Under the pieces are notes generated by a model, which made no database searches, was not told where the DNA came from, and was given only the letters and a program-made list of their open reading frames with translations. From Desulfovibrionaceae bacterium (GTDB lineage Bacteria > Desulfobacterota > Desulfovibrionia > Desulfovibrionales > Desulfovibrionaceae), in assembly GCA_029008115.1 (NCBI GenBank), contig JAQXJC010000004.1, positions 28,389 to 92,388 of the forward strand: DNA of 64,000 bases. The letters run 5' to 3'. Positions within the stretch are counted from its first letter, which is position 1. Every line of letters begins with the position of its first letter. Position numbers and translations under genes: made by a program. Positions 25,314 through 33,699 of the stretch are shown here, one piece after another.

Positions 25314-26318
25314 TCATCCGCCAATGCGCGACATTCCCTTGGCGGCCACCGCGTTTCCCCGGCGCGCCCGCAGCAGTTCCGCGCCCAGCGGCTTGTCCTG
25401 GCAGGCCAGTTCCATGACCCGGGCCACGGCGGCGTCCCCCAGTCTGGGATGGCGCAGCAGGCCACGCAGACCGTATTCCCTGTCCGCATAGAGGCAGGTG
25501 CGCAGGCGGCCGTCCGGCGTAACGCGCAGACGGTTGCAGGTGGCGCAGAAGTGATTGCTCAGCGGCGAAATGACGCCGAAGCGTCCCCTGCCGCCCGCAA
25601 TGGAAAACATGCGGGCCGGGCCGCCCTCCTCGCGCATGCGTTCTGCCGGCGTCAGCGCTGCCAGCCGGTTCGCCCGGCGCAGGATGTCCGAGGCGGGCCA
25701 GAAGAAGTCCGGCGACCAGCAGGTCTCGCTGCCCATGGGCATGAACTCTATGAAGCGCACATCCACCGGCATGTCCCGGGCCAGACGCAGAAATTCCGGC
25801 AGGTCATCCTCGTTGACGCCGCGCATGGCCACGGCATTGATCTTCACGCGCAGGCCGGCCGTCACCAGCCCTTCCAGCACGCCCAGCACCTCCGCCAGCA
25901 TGTCCCTTCCGGTGATGCGCGCAAAGCGGGCCGCGTCAAATGTGTCCAGCGACAGGTTCACGGCATTGACGCCCATGCGGGCCAGCGTGGCTTCCTCGCC
26001 GCGCAGCAGGGTTCCGTTGGTGGTCACGCGCAGGTCGATGTGCGGAAATTCCGCCCGAATCATGCCAAGGAATGCCATGCAGCCACGCCGCGCGAAAGGC
26101 TCGCCCCCGGTCAGGCGCACCTTCTCCACGCCGCGCGCCACGGAAAGACGCACCAGACGCAGCAGCTCCTCGTAACGCAGGATGTTGTCGTGCGGGATGT
26201 CATGCGCGCGGGCATCGCTGCGGCAGTACAGACAGCGCAGGTTGCAGCGATCCGTCACGGAAAGGCGCAGATAGCGCACCGTGCGCCCTCGGGCGTCAGC
26301 AAGAAATGATGTGCCCAT
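25314..26318 (-). CDS. moaA: GTP 3',8-cyclase MoaA
   Basis: MoaA is the radical-SAM enzyme that starts molybdenum cofactor synthesis by rearranging GTP. It has 334 residues. The N-terminal cluster motif CNLRCLYC, the SAM-binding LTGGEPF and the second C-terminal [4Fe-4S] cluster with Cys spaced CATCNRLR...CL are present. The C-terminus ends in GG, the catalytically needed tail of MoaA. No other moa gene is adjacent. A start at 26318 follows GGAGGG. Molybdenum or tungsten enzymes such as formate dehydrogenase would be the users, and several of those are selenoproteins, which fits selC in this window. Confidence 0.95.
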   Translation of the reverse strand: MGTSFLADARGRTVRYLRLSVTDRCNLRCLYCRSDARAHDIPHDNILRYEELLRLVRLSVARGVEKVRLTGGEPFARRGCMAFLGMIRAEFPHIDLRVTTNGTLLRGEEATLARMGVNAVNLSLDTFDAARFARITGRDMLAEVLGVLEGLVTAGLRVKINAVAMRGVNEDDLPEFLRLARDMPVDVRFIEFMPMGSETCWSPDFFWPASDILRRANRLAALTPAERMREEGGPARMFSIAGGRGRFGVISPLSNHFCATCNRLRVTPDGRLRTCLYADREYGLRGLLRHPRLGDAAVARVMELACQDKPLGAELLRARRGNAVAAKGMSRIGG

Positions 26319-26334
26319 AAGCCCTCCGGCCATG

Positions 26335-26363
26335 TTGCCAAGCATGCTGTTACGCAGTACAAG
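26335..26363 (+). promoter_or_regulatory. Candidate promoter for the small exported protein at 26370
   Basis: TTGCCA (26335-26340), a 17-base spacer and TACAAG (26358-26363). The predicted start would fall at the ATG at 26370, so this message may be leaderless. Confidence 0.33.
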
Positions 26364-26369
26364 CATTGC

Positions 26370-26648
26370 ATGAAAAAGATTTTCTGCCTGACGGCCTGCT
26401 GCATCCCGCTGTGTACGGCCGGCGCGGCCTTCGCCTGGGAAGGTTTTGACGCCGCCACCACGGCGCTTGTGGAGGTAACGCCCGCCCTGCTGCCCGCACG
26501 CGGCGATACCGTGGAAGTGCGGGACATGGAAACTGAAGACGTGACTTCCTGCCGCGTGGCGCGGGTGGATCATAATACCCGCACCGTGGAGCTGGTGCTC
26601 ATCGCGCCGGACGGCACGCACCGCATTCTGGTCATGGAGCAGCCGTAG
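26370..26648 (+). CDS. Small exported protein, DUF5334-like
   Basis: This 92-residue protein has a clear signal peptide (MKKIFCLTACCIPLCTAG, cleavage probably after AFA) and a mature part of about 70 residues. The mature sequence starts WEGFDAATTALVEVTP and continues with GDTVEVRDMETEDVTSCRV. That resembles DUF5334, a periplasmic family of unknown function that I recall only loosely. The single mature Cys could form a disulfide between monomers. No SD precedes the ATG. It diverges from moaA over 51 bases and converges on the next gene. Confidence 0.65.
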   Translation: MKKIFCLTACCIPLCTAGAAFAWEGFDAATTALVEVTPALLPARGDTVEVRDMETEDVTSCRVARVDHNTRTVELVLIAPDGTHRILVMEQP

Positions 26649-26651
26649 CCC

Positions 26652-26674
26652 TCCGGGCCGCAACGCAGCCCGGA
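26652..26674. terminator. Convergent inverted repeat after 26370 gene
   Basis: TCCGGGC and GCCCGGA flank a 9-base loop in the 43-base gap between convergent genes. No U-run is present. Confidence 0.35.
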
Positions 26675-26691
26675 AGCGGCGGGAAGAACGC

Positions 26692-27255
26692 CTAGGGCTT
26701 TTCCTTCTCAAAGCCGGGCAGCACGAAGCTGGTTTCTTCGGCCCGGCCCTGTCCCTTGGGGCATTCCGGCTGAAGATGGCATATTTCGCAGGCGCCCTTG
26801 AAGGGATAGTGCGTCACCACGGCATAGCGGCGCACAAGGGTGGGTTCGCAGTCGCGGTAGGGCACGCCCAGCTCCTCCAGCGCGGCGCGCAGGGCCTCCG
26901 TGGGGCGCGGTGCGGGAGCGCAGCCGGCATCCGCTACATCGGGCAGCACTTCCTGCACGGCGCTCATGCAGAGCAGCTGCGCCAGCACGTTATCCTGATA
27001 GCCGTCCGTGGGAGAGCGCTCCCACGAGGCGTCCACGTCTTCCTCCACCTGCGCCGACAGCGCCACCAGCAGATACTTGATCTTGCCCGTGTCCACGATC
27101 TTTGCGGTCAGCTCCGGCATCCAGCGCTCCCACAGGCGGCACAGACGCTCCAGCACGGCCCCGCCCAGACGGGTTTCCTGCGTCATGACAAGGAACTGCT
27201 CCATGTCGAAATAGGGGGTCAGCTTCAATTCTTCCACGGTATATGCACTGCTCAC
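26692..27255 (-). CDS. Unrecognised 187-residue protein with C-terminal Cys motif
   Basis: I do not recognise this family. It is acidic, cytosolic and helical in its first 130 residues (MEQFLVMTQETRLGGAVLERLCRLWERW). It ends with a CEICHLQPEC segment (Cys-x2-Cys-x5-Cys, with a His) that could bind zinc or an iron-sulfur cluster, partly upstream of a charged tail. The GTG at 27255 is chosen because AGGAG lies six bases before it. It has its own good promoter (27316-27343), back to back with that of the 27417 gene, so the two may be controlled together. Confidence 0.7.
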   Translation of the reverse strand: MSSAYTVEELKLTPYFDMEQFLVMTQETRLGGAVLERLCRLWERWMPELTAKIVDTGKIKYLLVALSAQVEEDVDASWERSPTDGYQDNVLAQLLCMSAVQEVLPDVADAGCAPAPRPTEALRAALEELGVPYRDCEPTLVRRYAVVTHYPFKGACEICHLQPECPKGQGRAEETSFVLPGFEKEKP

Positions 27256-27315
27256 GGGAGGCTCCTGTTTCTGCTTGAAGTTTTGCGGCCGGACATGCGC
27301 GGACACGCGGCCCCT

Positions 27316-27343
27316 AGTGTACCCGAGCGTGCCGCCACGTCAA
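27316..27343 (-). promoter_or_regulatory. Promoter of the 26692-27255 gene
   Basis: On the minus strand TTGACG (27343-27338), a 16-base spacer, then TACACT (27321-27316). The leader is about 50 bases. Confidence 0.5.
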
Positions 27344-27365
27344 GGGCCGGCCCGGCATTTCCGCC

Positions 27366-27394
27366 TTTACAAGCGCCCCTCACTTTCGTATCGT
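27366..27394 (+). promoter_or_regulatory. Promoter of the 27417 gene
   Basis: TTTACA (27366-27371), a 17-base spacer and TATCGT (27389-27394), followed by an AAGGAG ribosome-binding site and the ATG at 27417. Confidence 0.5.
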
Positions 27395-27416
27395 ACTGTG
27401 CTGAAAAGGAGATGGC

Positions 27417-27791
27417 ATGAGCAGGAACACGCATCCCCCGAAGATACGCTACGAGTATGAATCCGCGCCTGAAGCCCGCTTGCAGTACGCGCACGGCGTC
27501 TGGGGCGGCATCAACCCGCAGGGCGAGATTGAAATGAACTTCTACCTGGAAAGCGACAAAATCCCCCCCTACTCTGAACGCATTATCAGCCCCGACGGCA
27601 GCTTCGGTCATGAGACAGTTCCGGATGACGAGGGCATGCGCGTGGTCACGCGGCACATCCATGCCAAGGTGCTCATGAACGTGCAGACCGCCCGCGCCGT
27701 GCTGGACTGGCTGGGGGACAAGGTGGACATGCTGGAGATGGAAGAGGCTCCGGGCATGCTCTATGGCGGGGATGCCGGAGTGGAGCAGTAG
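27417..27791 (+). CDS. Unrecognised 124-residue protein (DUF3467-like layout)
   Basis: The protein is small, soluble and acidic, with a strand-rich core: YAHGVWGGINPQGEIEMNFYLE, then ERIISPDG and RHIHAKVLMNVQTARAVLDWLGDKV. The pattern of a mixed sheet followed by a Lys-Val strand and a helix starting TAR recalls DUF3467, but I would not assign it. The function is unknown. It has a strong promoter and SD, and it is followed two bases later by miaB, which may be read from the same promoter. Confidence 0.72.
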   Translation: MSRNTHPPKIRYEYESAPEARLQYAHGVWGGINPQGEIEMNFYLESDKIPPYSERIISPDGSFGHETVPDDEGMRVVTRHIHAKVLMNVQTARAVLDWLGDKVDMLEMEEAPGMLYGGDAGVEQ

Positions 27792-27793
27792 CC

Positions 27794-29140
27794 ATGCCGC
27801 GCGCATACCATGTCATCACCTTCGGCTGCCAGATGAATGTCAACGACTCCGACTGGCTGGCCCGCTCGCTGGAGCAGCGCGGCTTCGTCTCCGGAGAGCT
27901 GGCCGACGCGGATGTCGTCATCCTCAATACCTGCTCCGTGCGCGACAAGCCGGAGCAGAAGGTCTACAGCGCGCTGGGGCGCGTGCGCCAGGTCACGCGC
28001 GGACGGGCCTCCGTGCTTGTGGTCGTGGCCGGCTGCGTGGCCCAGCAGATCGGCTCCGGCTTTTTCGGCCGCTTTCCCCAGGTGCGGCTGGTGGTGGGCT
28101 CCGACGGCATGGCGCAGGCCCCCGACGCCATTGAGCGCCTGCTTGACCAGCCGGGCATGCGGCTCTGCCTCACTGATTTTTCCACGTCCTATCCTGAGCG
28201 CGACTGCGCGCTGGGCGGCGGGCAGACCCCGGCCTCGGCCTATGTGAACATCATGCAGGGCTGCGACAACTTCTGCGCCTACTGCATCGTCCCCTACACG
28301 CGGGGCCGCCAGAAGTCCCGCCGGCGCGAGGCCGTGCTGGCGGAATGCCGCGAGGCGCTGGCCCACGGCACGCGCGAAATCACCCTGCTGGGCCAGAACG
28401 TCAACTCCTACGGACAGGACAAGTGCGGCGACGGCACAACCTTTCCCCGGCTTCTGCGCGACGTTGCCGCCCTGCCCGGGCTGGAGCGCCTGCGCTTCGT
28501 AACGCCGCATCCCAAGGACATCTCCCCCGATGTCATCGCGGCCTTTGGCGAGCTGCCGAACCTCTGTCCGCGCCTGCATCTTCCCCTTCAGGCCGGCTCG
28601 GATCGCGTGCTGTGCCGCATGGGCCGCAAGTATGACAGCGCAAAGTTTCTGCGTATTGTGGAAGACCTCCGCGCAGCCCGCCCGGATATCGCCCTGTCCA
28701 CGGATCTCATCGTGGGCTTTCCCGGCGAGACGGAGGAGGATTTTCAGGAGACGCTGCGCGTCATGCGCGAGGCCGGCTTCATGTCATCCTTCTCCTTCTG
28801 CTATTCCGACCGCCCCGGTGCGCGCGCCGCGCTCTTTCCCGACAAGATCGCGCCGGACGTGCAGCAGGATCGCCTTTCCCGCCTCCAGGCCCTTCAGGAC
28901 GAGCTGGGCGCCGCATGGCTGGCCACGCGCGTTGGCCAGCAGGCTGTCATCATGCTGGAGGAAGCCAGCCGCAAGGATGCCGGCGAGGGAGAAAGCTGGC
29001 AGGGCCGGGACATCTACGGCGCGGCGATAAACGTCATCCTGCCCGCGGGAGCCGGCAAACCTGGCCTTTTCCTGCCCGTGCGCATCACCGCCGCCAAGAA
29101 GCACAGCCTGAATGGCGAGCCTGCGGGGAACCCCTCATGA
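27794..29140 (+). CDS. miaB: tRNA ms2i6A37 methylthiotransferase MiaB
   Basis: MiaB is the radical-SAM enzyme that adds a methylthio group to i6A37 in tRNAs reading UNN codons. It has 448 residues. The N-terminal domain has its three cluster Cys (FGCQMN, NTCSVRDK, AGCVAQ). The radical-SAM motif reads CDNFCAYC, and a TRAM domain closes the protein (VTVMLEEAS-like to LPVRITAAKKHSLNGE). It most resembles MiaB rather than MtaB or RimO because of the TFGCQMNVNDS opening. The stop overlaps the next ATG (ATGA). Confidence 0.95.
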   Translation: MPRAYHVITFGCQMNVNDSDWLARSLEQRGFVSGELADADVVILNTCSVRDKPEQKVYSALGRVRQVTRGRASVLVVVAGCVAQQIGSGFFGRFPQVRLVVGSDGMAQAPDAIERLLDQPGMRLCLTDFSTSYPERDCALGGGQTPASAYVNIMQGCDNFCAYCIVPYTRGRQKSRRREAVLAECREALAHGTREITLLGQNVNSYGQDKCGDGTTFPRLLRDVAALPGLERLRFVTPHPKDISPDVIAAFGELPNLCPRLHLPLQAGSDRVLCRMGRKYDSAKFLRIVEDLRAARPDIALSTDLIVGFPGETEEDFQETLRVMREAGFMSSFSFCYSDRPGARAALFPDKIAPDVQQDRLSRLQALQDELGAAWLATRVGQQAVIMLEEASRKDAGEGESWQGRDIYGAAINVILPAGAGKPGLFLPVRITAAKKHSLNGEPAGNPS

Positions 29141-29721
29141 GCGGCCGGCATATTGTCATGGAAATGACGGGCCTCGCGCTGGACCCGGAAGAAAAAACTC
29201 CCGTAGCCACGCTGCGCGAAGCGGGAGGCCAGCGCACGCTGTCCCTGTGGATCGGCCCGCTGGAGGCCATGAGCCTTTCCCTTGCGCGCGGCCGGCAGCC
29301 CCAGCCCCTGCCGCTGACCCACGTGCTCATGCTGCGGCTGGTCAATGCGCTCCGCGCCCGCCTGCTCGCCGTGGAGCTGGGCCCGATTCGCGAGGGCGTC
29401 CTCTGCGCCTCTCTGCTCATGGAAAGCGAGGATGGGGACTTCCGCATGGAATGCCGCCCTGCCGATGCGCTGACGCTGGCCCTGCATGCCTCCGTGCCCA
29501 TCCATGCCGATGCGGAGCTCCTGCAGCAGGCGGAGCACATCCGCTCGCACGTCGTCCCCGGGCAGGGCGCCAGTGCGCTGGTCACTACCTCCGGCATGCC
29601 GCTGCGGCTGGATCATGCCGCCGCGCCCCAGCCCTCCGTCACCACGGCCGCCGGCCGGGACGAGCGGGACTGGGAGGACATGCTGCGCCGCATGAATCCC
29701 ATTTCATCGCGCAGGAACTGA
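29137..29721 (+). CDS. Bifunctional nuclease-family protein (DUF151)
   Basis: This 194-residue protein has an N-terminal BFN domain (about residues 1-130). The typical features are LWIGPLEAMSLSLARG, PRPLTHVLMLRLV-like and CRPADALTLALHASVPI, which carries the conserved SRPSDAIALALR-like block. Plant and bacterial members have been reported to have RNase and DNase activity. The C-terminus is Ala-rich and variable. It is translationally coupled to miaB, which suggests an RNA-related job. Confidence 0.85.
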   Translation: MSGRHIVMEMTGLALDPEEKTPVATLREAGGQRTLSLWIGPLEAMSLSLARGRQPQPLPLTHVLMLRLVNALRARLLAVELGPIREGVLCASLLMESEDGDFRMECRPADALTLALHASVPIHADAELLQQAEHIRSHVVPGQGASALVTTSGMPLRLDHAAAPQPSVTTAAGRDERDWEDMLRRMNPISSRRN

Positions 29722-29872
29722 GTGCGAGGGCCATGCCCGTCACCTGTGATCCGCCCGCGGGAAATGCCTGCGCACGGGCCGCGGTCGCGTCACGCCACCC
29801 TTTCCTCCCGCCCGCCGTCTCGCCGGGCAGTCCGACCATCCTGGTCATGCCCATGAGGGCTGCGTGCCGGCA

Positions 29873-31273
29873 TCATGCCCCAATGCGTACAGCCCCGGCG
29901 GGCAGTCTGTGCAAATGGCGGATGCGGAGTGAATAGCAGCACATGGCGAAGCTCAGGGCGATGATGTAGGCCGTCCAGAAACCACGCGCGCCCAGCGCTG
30001 GGACAATCCAGTCCGTGTATGTCAGCACCCAGCCCAGCGGCAGGCCGATGAGCCAGTATGCCGTGCAGCTCACAAGAGAAATGACGCGCGTGTCGTTGTA
30101 GCCGCGCAGTACCCCCTGCCCTATGGTCTGCATGGCATCCACAATCTGATAGCAGGCCACATAGCCCAGCAGCGCAACCGCCAGATTCACCACGGCGGGC
30201 GTATCTCCGTAGACATACACGATTTCCTGCCGGAAACACAGGGTCAGCACGGCGCACAGCGCGGCGAACATGAAGCCCGTTGCCAGCGCCGTGCGTGCCG
30301 CCACACGCGCCGCCCCCGGCTTGCGTGCGCCAAGGCACCAGCCCACGCGGATGGCAACGGTAATGCTGAGCGACATGGGGAGCATGAAGATCATGGAGCT
30401 GTAGTTCAGGGCTACCTGATGTCCGGCCACCACCATGGCGCCCAGGGGTGCCAGCAGCAGCGCCGTCAGGGCAAAGAGGCACACTTCAAAGAACATGGCA
30501 AAGGCGCTGGGTACCCCCAGCCGCATCACGCGCCCCAGCAGAGGCCAGTCCACGCGAAAGTTCCGCCAGAGCGGCGCGAACAGCGGGCCCATGCGCCGGA
30601 ACTCGCCTTCCCGCGCCGCATAGACAAGCATGGCCAGGCACATGCACCAGTAGCAGATGGCCGAGGCAATGCCGCAGCCCACGGCCCCCAGCACGGGCAG
30701 GCCGCATTTGCCGAAGATAAGCACATAGTTGGCGGGAACATTGCACGCCAGCCCGATCAGCCCGATGATCATGGCCGGGCGGGTATTGGCATGCCCTTCC
30801 GTCAGGCTGCGCACGCAGCTGAATATCAGCATGGCCGGAAAGCCCCACATGATGCTCCGCAAATAGCCGCCGGACAGGGCCGCCAGCTCCGGCTCCAGGC
30901 CAAACGCCCCCAGATGCCACGAGGCCGCGTAGAACAGCGCCAGAAAGAACGCGCTGAGCATCAGGGCCAGTATCATGCCCTGCCGCAGCAGGTGCACGGC
31001 CTTTTCCGGCTCCCGCGCCCCCACGTGCTGGGCCATCAGCGGCGTAAGCGGCAGCAGGCAGCCCAGCCCCAGCAGGAACAGCGGATTCCACACGGAGCAG
31101 GCAACCCCCACGGCGGCCATATCCAGTGCGCTGCACTGCCCCGTCATGACGTTGTCCACAAAGGCCATGCCCATCTGCGCCACCTGTGCAATGAGCACCG
31201 GCACGCCAAGGCGCACCAGATGGCGCAGCTCCCCGCCAGAAAAAAAGATATGCCGCCACTGTGAAGCAGCCAT
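29873..31273 (-). CDS. MATE-family multidrug/Na+ antiporter
   Basis: This 466-residue inner-membrane transporter has twelve predicted hydrophobic segments in two similar halves. The first half has GVPVLIAQVAQMGMAFVDNVMTGQ, the usual NorM opening with an acidic residue in helix 1, and the second half has RLGVPSAFAMFFEVCLFAL. MATE pumps export cationic drugs or metabolites in exchange for Na+ or H+, and the substrate is unknown here. GGAGAG precedes the ATG at 31273. It is downstream of mqnD on the same strand, with a 158-base gap that shows only GC-rich repeats. Confidence 0.9.
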   Translation of the reverse strand: MAASQWRHIFFSGGELRHLVRLGVPVLIAQVAQMGMAFVDNVMTGQCSALDMAAVGVACSVWNPLFLLGLGCLLPLTPLMAQHVGAREPEKAVHLLRQGMILALMLSAFFLALFYAASWHLGAFGLEPELAALSGGYLRSIMWGFPAMLIFSCVRSLTEGHANTRPAMIIGLIGLACNVPANYVLIFGKCGLPVLGAVGCGIASAICYWCMCLAMLVYAAREGEFRRMGPLFAPLWRNFRVDWPLLGRVMRLGVPSAFAMFFEVCLFALTALLLAPLGAMVVAGHQVALNYSSMIFMLPMSLSITVAIRVGWCLGARKPGAARVAARTALATGFMFAALCAVLTLCFRQEIVYVYGDTPAVVNLAVALLGYVACYQIVDAMQTIGQGVLRGYNDTRVISLVSCTAYWLIGLPLGWVLTYTDWIVPALGARGFWTAYIIALSFAMCCYSLRIRHLHRLPAGAVRIGA

Positions 31274-31431
31274 GTTCTCTCCTTGCGCCGCGCGGCGGCG
31301 CGCTGTTCAGAGGATGCGTCGTTCAGCCGGGACAGCGGAACTGCGCGCGCCGGACTCCGCTTCAGGCAAAAACGCCGATTCTCCCGCATGGGGCGGGAAA
31401 ACCGGCGGCACTGGCGGCAGCGCGGCGACGC

Positions 31432-32259
31432 CTACAGGAAGAGGCCCCCGTCAGGAATGCGTCTGCCCAGCGTGGCGGCAGCCTTCTCCACCATGCGCGT
31501 GATGGCCTCGCGGCCTGGCGCGCCCAGGTCCACGGAAAACTCCGTCACAAAGGTTCTGATGTGCGCGGCGGTCACATCTTCGGAAAGTTCCTGCGCATGG
31601 GTGCGGATAAACTCCCTGCTGTCCTGCGGGCAGGCATTGGCATGGAGCACGCTGGCCCTGATGGCCTCCTGCACCCCCAGCGCCACCTCGCGCGGCACAT
31701 CCCGGCGCACGGCAATAGCACCCAGCGGCAGGGGGGCATGGAATGCCTCCTCCCACCACCGCCCCAGATCCAGCAGCTTCGTAAAGCCCTGCGCCTCATA
31801 GGTAAAGCGGCCCTCGTGAATGATCACCCCGCAGTCGGCCCGGCCTTCGCGCACCGCCGCCATGACGTCGCTGAACAGCATGGGCTCGCGCGGGCCGTGG
31901 AACTGGCCCGTCATGCCCAGCAGCATGTTGGCCGTTGTCCTTTCACCGGGAATGGCCACCCGCGCCGCGGCACGCTCCTGAGGAGACATGGGGCCGCGCG
32001 CAATGACCAGCGGGCCGCAGCCCCAGCCCAGCGCCGCCCCTGCGGACAGCAGGGCATATTTGTCCATGATGTACGGCACTACACCCAGGGAAAGCTTGGT
32101 CACTTCCAGCACGCCGCGCATGGCCAGCCCGTTCAGCTCCTCCACGTCCGCCATGTGCATGCGCACGGGCAGAGGAGGCGGGGTAATCCCTGCGAACAGC
32201 GCGTGAAAAATATAGGTATCATTGGGGCAGGAAGAAATGCCCATGCCAAGTGCGTTCAT
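31432..32259 (-). CDS. mqnD: 1,4-dihydroxy-6-naphthoate synthase MqnD
   Basis: MqnD converts cyclic dehypoxanthinylfutalosine to 1,4-dihydroxy-6-naphthoate in the futalosine route to menaquinone. It has 275 residues of the periplasmic-binding-protein fold. The diagnostic start is MGISSCPNDTYIFHAL. GERTTANMLL, CGVIIHEGRFTY and PLPLGAIAVRRD are also in place. The active-site His lies in the IHEGRFTY block. The ATG at 32259 follows GAGGT. It diverges from mqnE, and its promoter shares a -35 element with that gene. Confidence 0.95.
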   Translation of the reverse strand: MNALGMGISSCPNDTYIFHALFAGITPPPLPVRMHMADVEELNGLAMRGVLEVTKLSLGVVPYIMDKYALLSAGAALGWGCGPLVIARGPMSPQERAAARVAIPGERTTANMLLGMTGQFHGPREPMLFSDVMAAVREGRADCGVIIHEGRFTYEAQGFTKLLDLGRWWEEAFHAPLPLGAIAVRRDVPREVALGVQEAIRASVLHANACPQDSREFIRTHAQELSEDVTAAHIRTFVTEFSVDLGAPGREAITRMVEKAAATLGRRIPDGGLFL

Positions 32260-32397
32260 GCTGACCTCGCGAAAATACATGTCTGCGGGCGTGGAAGGGC
32301 GCTCCCTGTCACGGGAGCCGGAAAGTGCGCCGGGGGGGAAGCAGCATTCCGACCCTGGGGCAGACGGCCGCGGCAGAGGGCGCCGCCCGTCATGGCG

Positions 32398-32426
32398 TAC
32401 ATACTTTCTCTCCCGCCTATTGGCAA
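32398..32426 (-). promoter_or_regulatory. mqnD promoter
   Basis: On the minus strand TTGCCA (32426-32421), a 17-base spacer and TATGTA (32403-32398). The leader is about 130 bases. Its -35 occupies nearly the same bases as that of the mqnE promoter on the other strand. Confidence 0.5.
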
Positions 32427-32448
32427 GCCTTCCGAAAGCGGGTATGCT
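32420..32448 (+). promoter_or_regulatory. mqnE-mqnC-mqnA promoter
   Basis: TTGGCA (32420-32425), a 17-base spacer and TATGCT (32443-32448), with a leader of about 118 bases. The 313-base gap between mqnD and mqnE holds these two promoters. I see no further gene in it. Confidence 0.5.
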
Positions 32449-32572
32449 TCCCCACGCCACGCAATGCGGGAGCACAGACCCGGCGGCAGGCCCGGCCTCC
32501 GCCTTCCCGCCGCATGGGCAACTCTATCACAGGACGCGCGCACCCTTGTCCGGACGCGCATCAGGAGCCGTC

Positions 32573-33688
32573 ATGCTGGATGCCTCATACTACGCCACGC
32601 TTGGCCTTGGCGATATTTTTCATAAGGTTATGGCCGCAGAACGACTGTCCTTCGACGACGGACTGCGCCTTTCCGCCTGCCCGGACGTCACGGCCGTGGG
32701 CGCGCTGGCGCACCATGTCCGCACGCGCCTGCACGGCGACAGGGCCTTCTATGTGGTTAACCGCCACATCAACTATACCAACGTCTGCGTCAATGGCTGC
32801 ACCTTCTGTGCCTACAGGCGCGATGACGAGAAGCAGCAGGGCGCCTTTGTCCTGAGCAAGGAGGACATCCTTGCCCGCGTGCGTGGCGAGGCGGAAAACC
32901 CGCTCCATCTGGACGAGCTTCATATTGTGGGCGGCTGCCACCCCAGCCTGCCGCTGGAATGGTTCGAGGACGTACTGCGCTCCGTGCGTGCGGAGCATCC
33001 CCGACTGGAAATCAAAGCCTTTACCTGCGTGGAAATCGCGCACTTTGCCAAACTGTCCGGCCTGTCCACGCTGGAGGTGCTTAAGCGCCTCAGGAAGGCC
33101 GGCCTCGTGATGATGCCCGGCGGCGGCGCGGAAATCTTTGCCGAAGAAACCCGCCGGAAAATCTGCCCCCACAAGGCCGATGCCGACACCTGGCTGCGCA
33201 TTGCCGGCGAGGCGCACAGCCTTGGCATCAAGACCAACTGCACCATGCTCTTCGGGCACATTGAATCGCCGGAAGATCGCATAGACCATCTCTGCCGCCT
33301 GCGCGAGCAGCAGGACAGGAGCGGCGGCTTCACCTGCTTCATCCCTCTGCCCTTCCAGACGGAAAACAGCCGGCTTACGCTGCCGGAAGAGGCCGGCGCG
33401 CACGTGCGCGGGCTGGATCAGCTGCGCACCGTGGCCATCTGCCGTCTCATGCTGGACAATATTCCGCACATCAAGGCATACTGGATCATGCTGGGCGAAA
33501 AACTGGCCCAGGCGGCCCTGTGGCATGGCGCGGACGATCTGGATGGCACCATCGTGGAGGAAAAAATAGGCCACATGGCCGGGGCGCAGTCCGCCGCCGG
33601 TCTGACCATCCCCCAGCTGGAGCACATGATCCGGGAATCCGGCTTCACTCCCGTGCGCCGTACCGCCACTTTTGACACCATCGCGTGA
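32573..33688 (+). CDS. mqnE: Aminofutalosine synthase MqnE
   Basis: MqnE is a radical-SAM enzyme that joins the chorismate-derived enolpyruvylbenzoate to the adenosyl group to make aminofutalosine. It has 371 residues. The cluster motif is CVNGCTFC (Cys-x3-Cys-x2-Cys), preceded by the family marker NRHINYTNVC. The later blocks ELHIVGGCHPSLP and MPGGGAEIFAEETRRKICPHKA separate MqnE from MqnC. The ATG at 32573 has AGGAG before it. It is the first gene of the run mqnE-mqnC-mqnA-ASKHA-rsm22. Confidence 0.95.
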   Translation: MLDASYYATLGLGDIFHKVMAAERLSFDDGLRLSACPDVTAVGALAHHVRTRLHGDRAFYVVNRHINYTNVCVNGCTFCAYRRDDEKQQGAFVLSKEDILARVRGEAENPLHLDELHIVGGCHPSLPLEWFEDVLRSVRAEHPRLEIKAFTCVEIAHFAKLSGLSTLEVLKRLRKAGLVMMPGGGAEIFAEETRRKICPHKADADTWLRIAGEAHSLGIKTNCTMLFGHIESPEDRIDHLCRLREQQDRSGGFTCFIPLPFQTENSRLTLPEEAGAHVRGLDQLRTVAICRLMLDNIPHIKAYWIMLGEKLAQAALWHGADDLDGTIVEEKIGHMAGAQSAAGLTIPQLEHMIRESGFTPVRRTATFDTIA

Positions 33689-33699
33689 GAGGCCGCGTC

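Noticed and set aside
32256..32403. A short open frame in the mqnD leader that ends overlapping the mqnD ATG, as a leader peptide.
   Set aside because: No ribosome-binding site and a composition typical of random high-GC sequence. The overlap alone is weak evidence.
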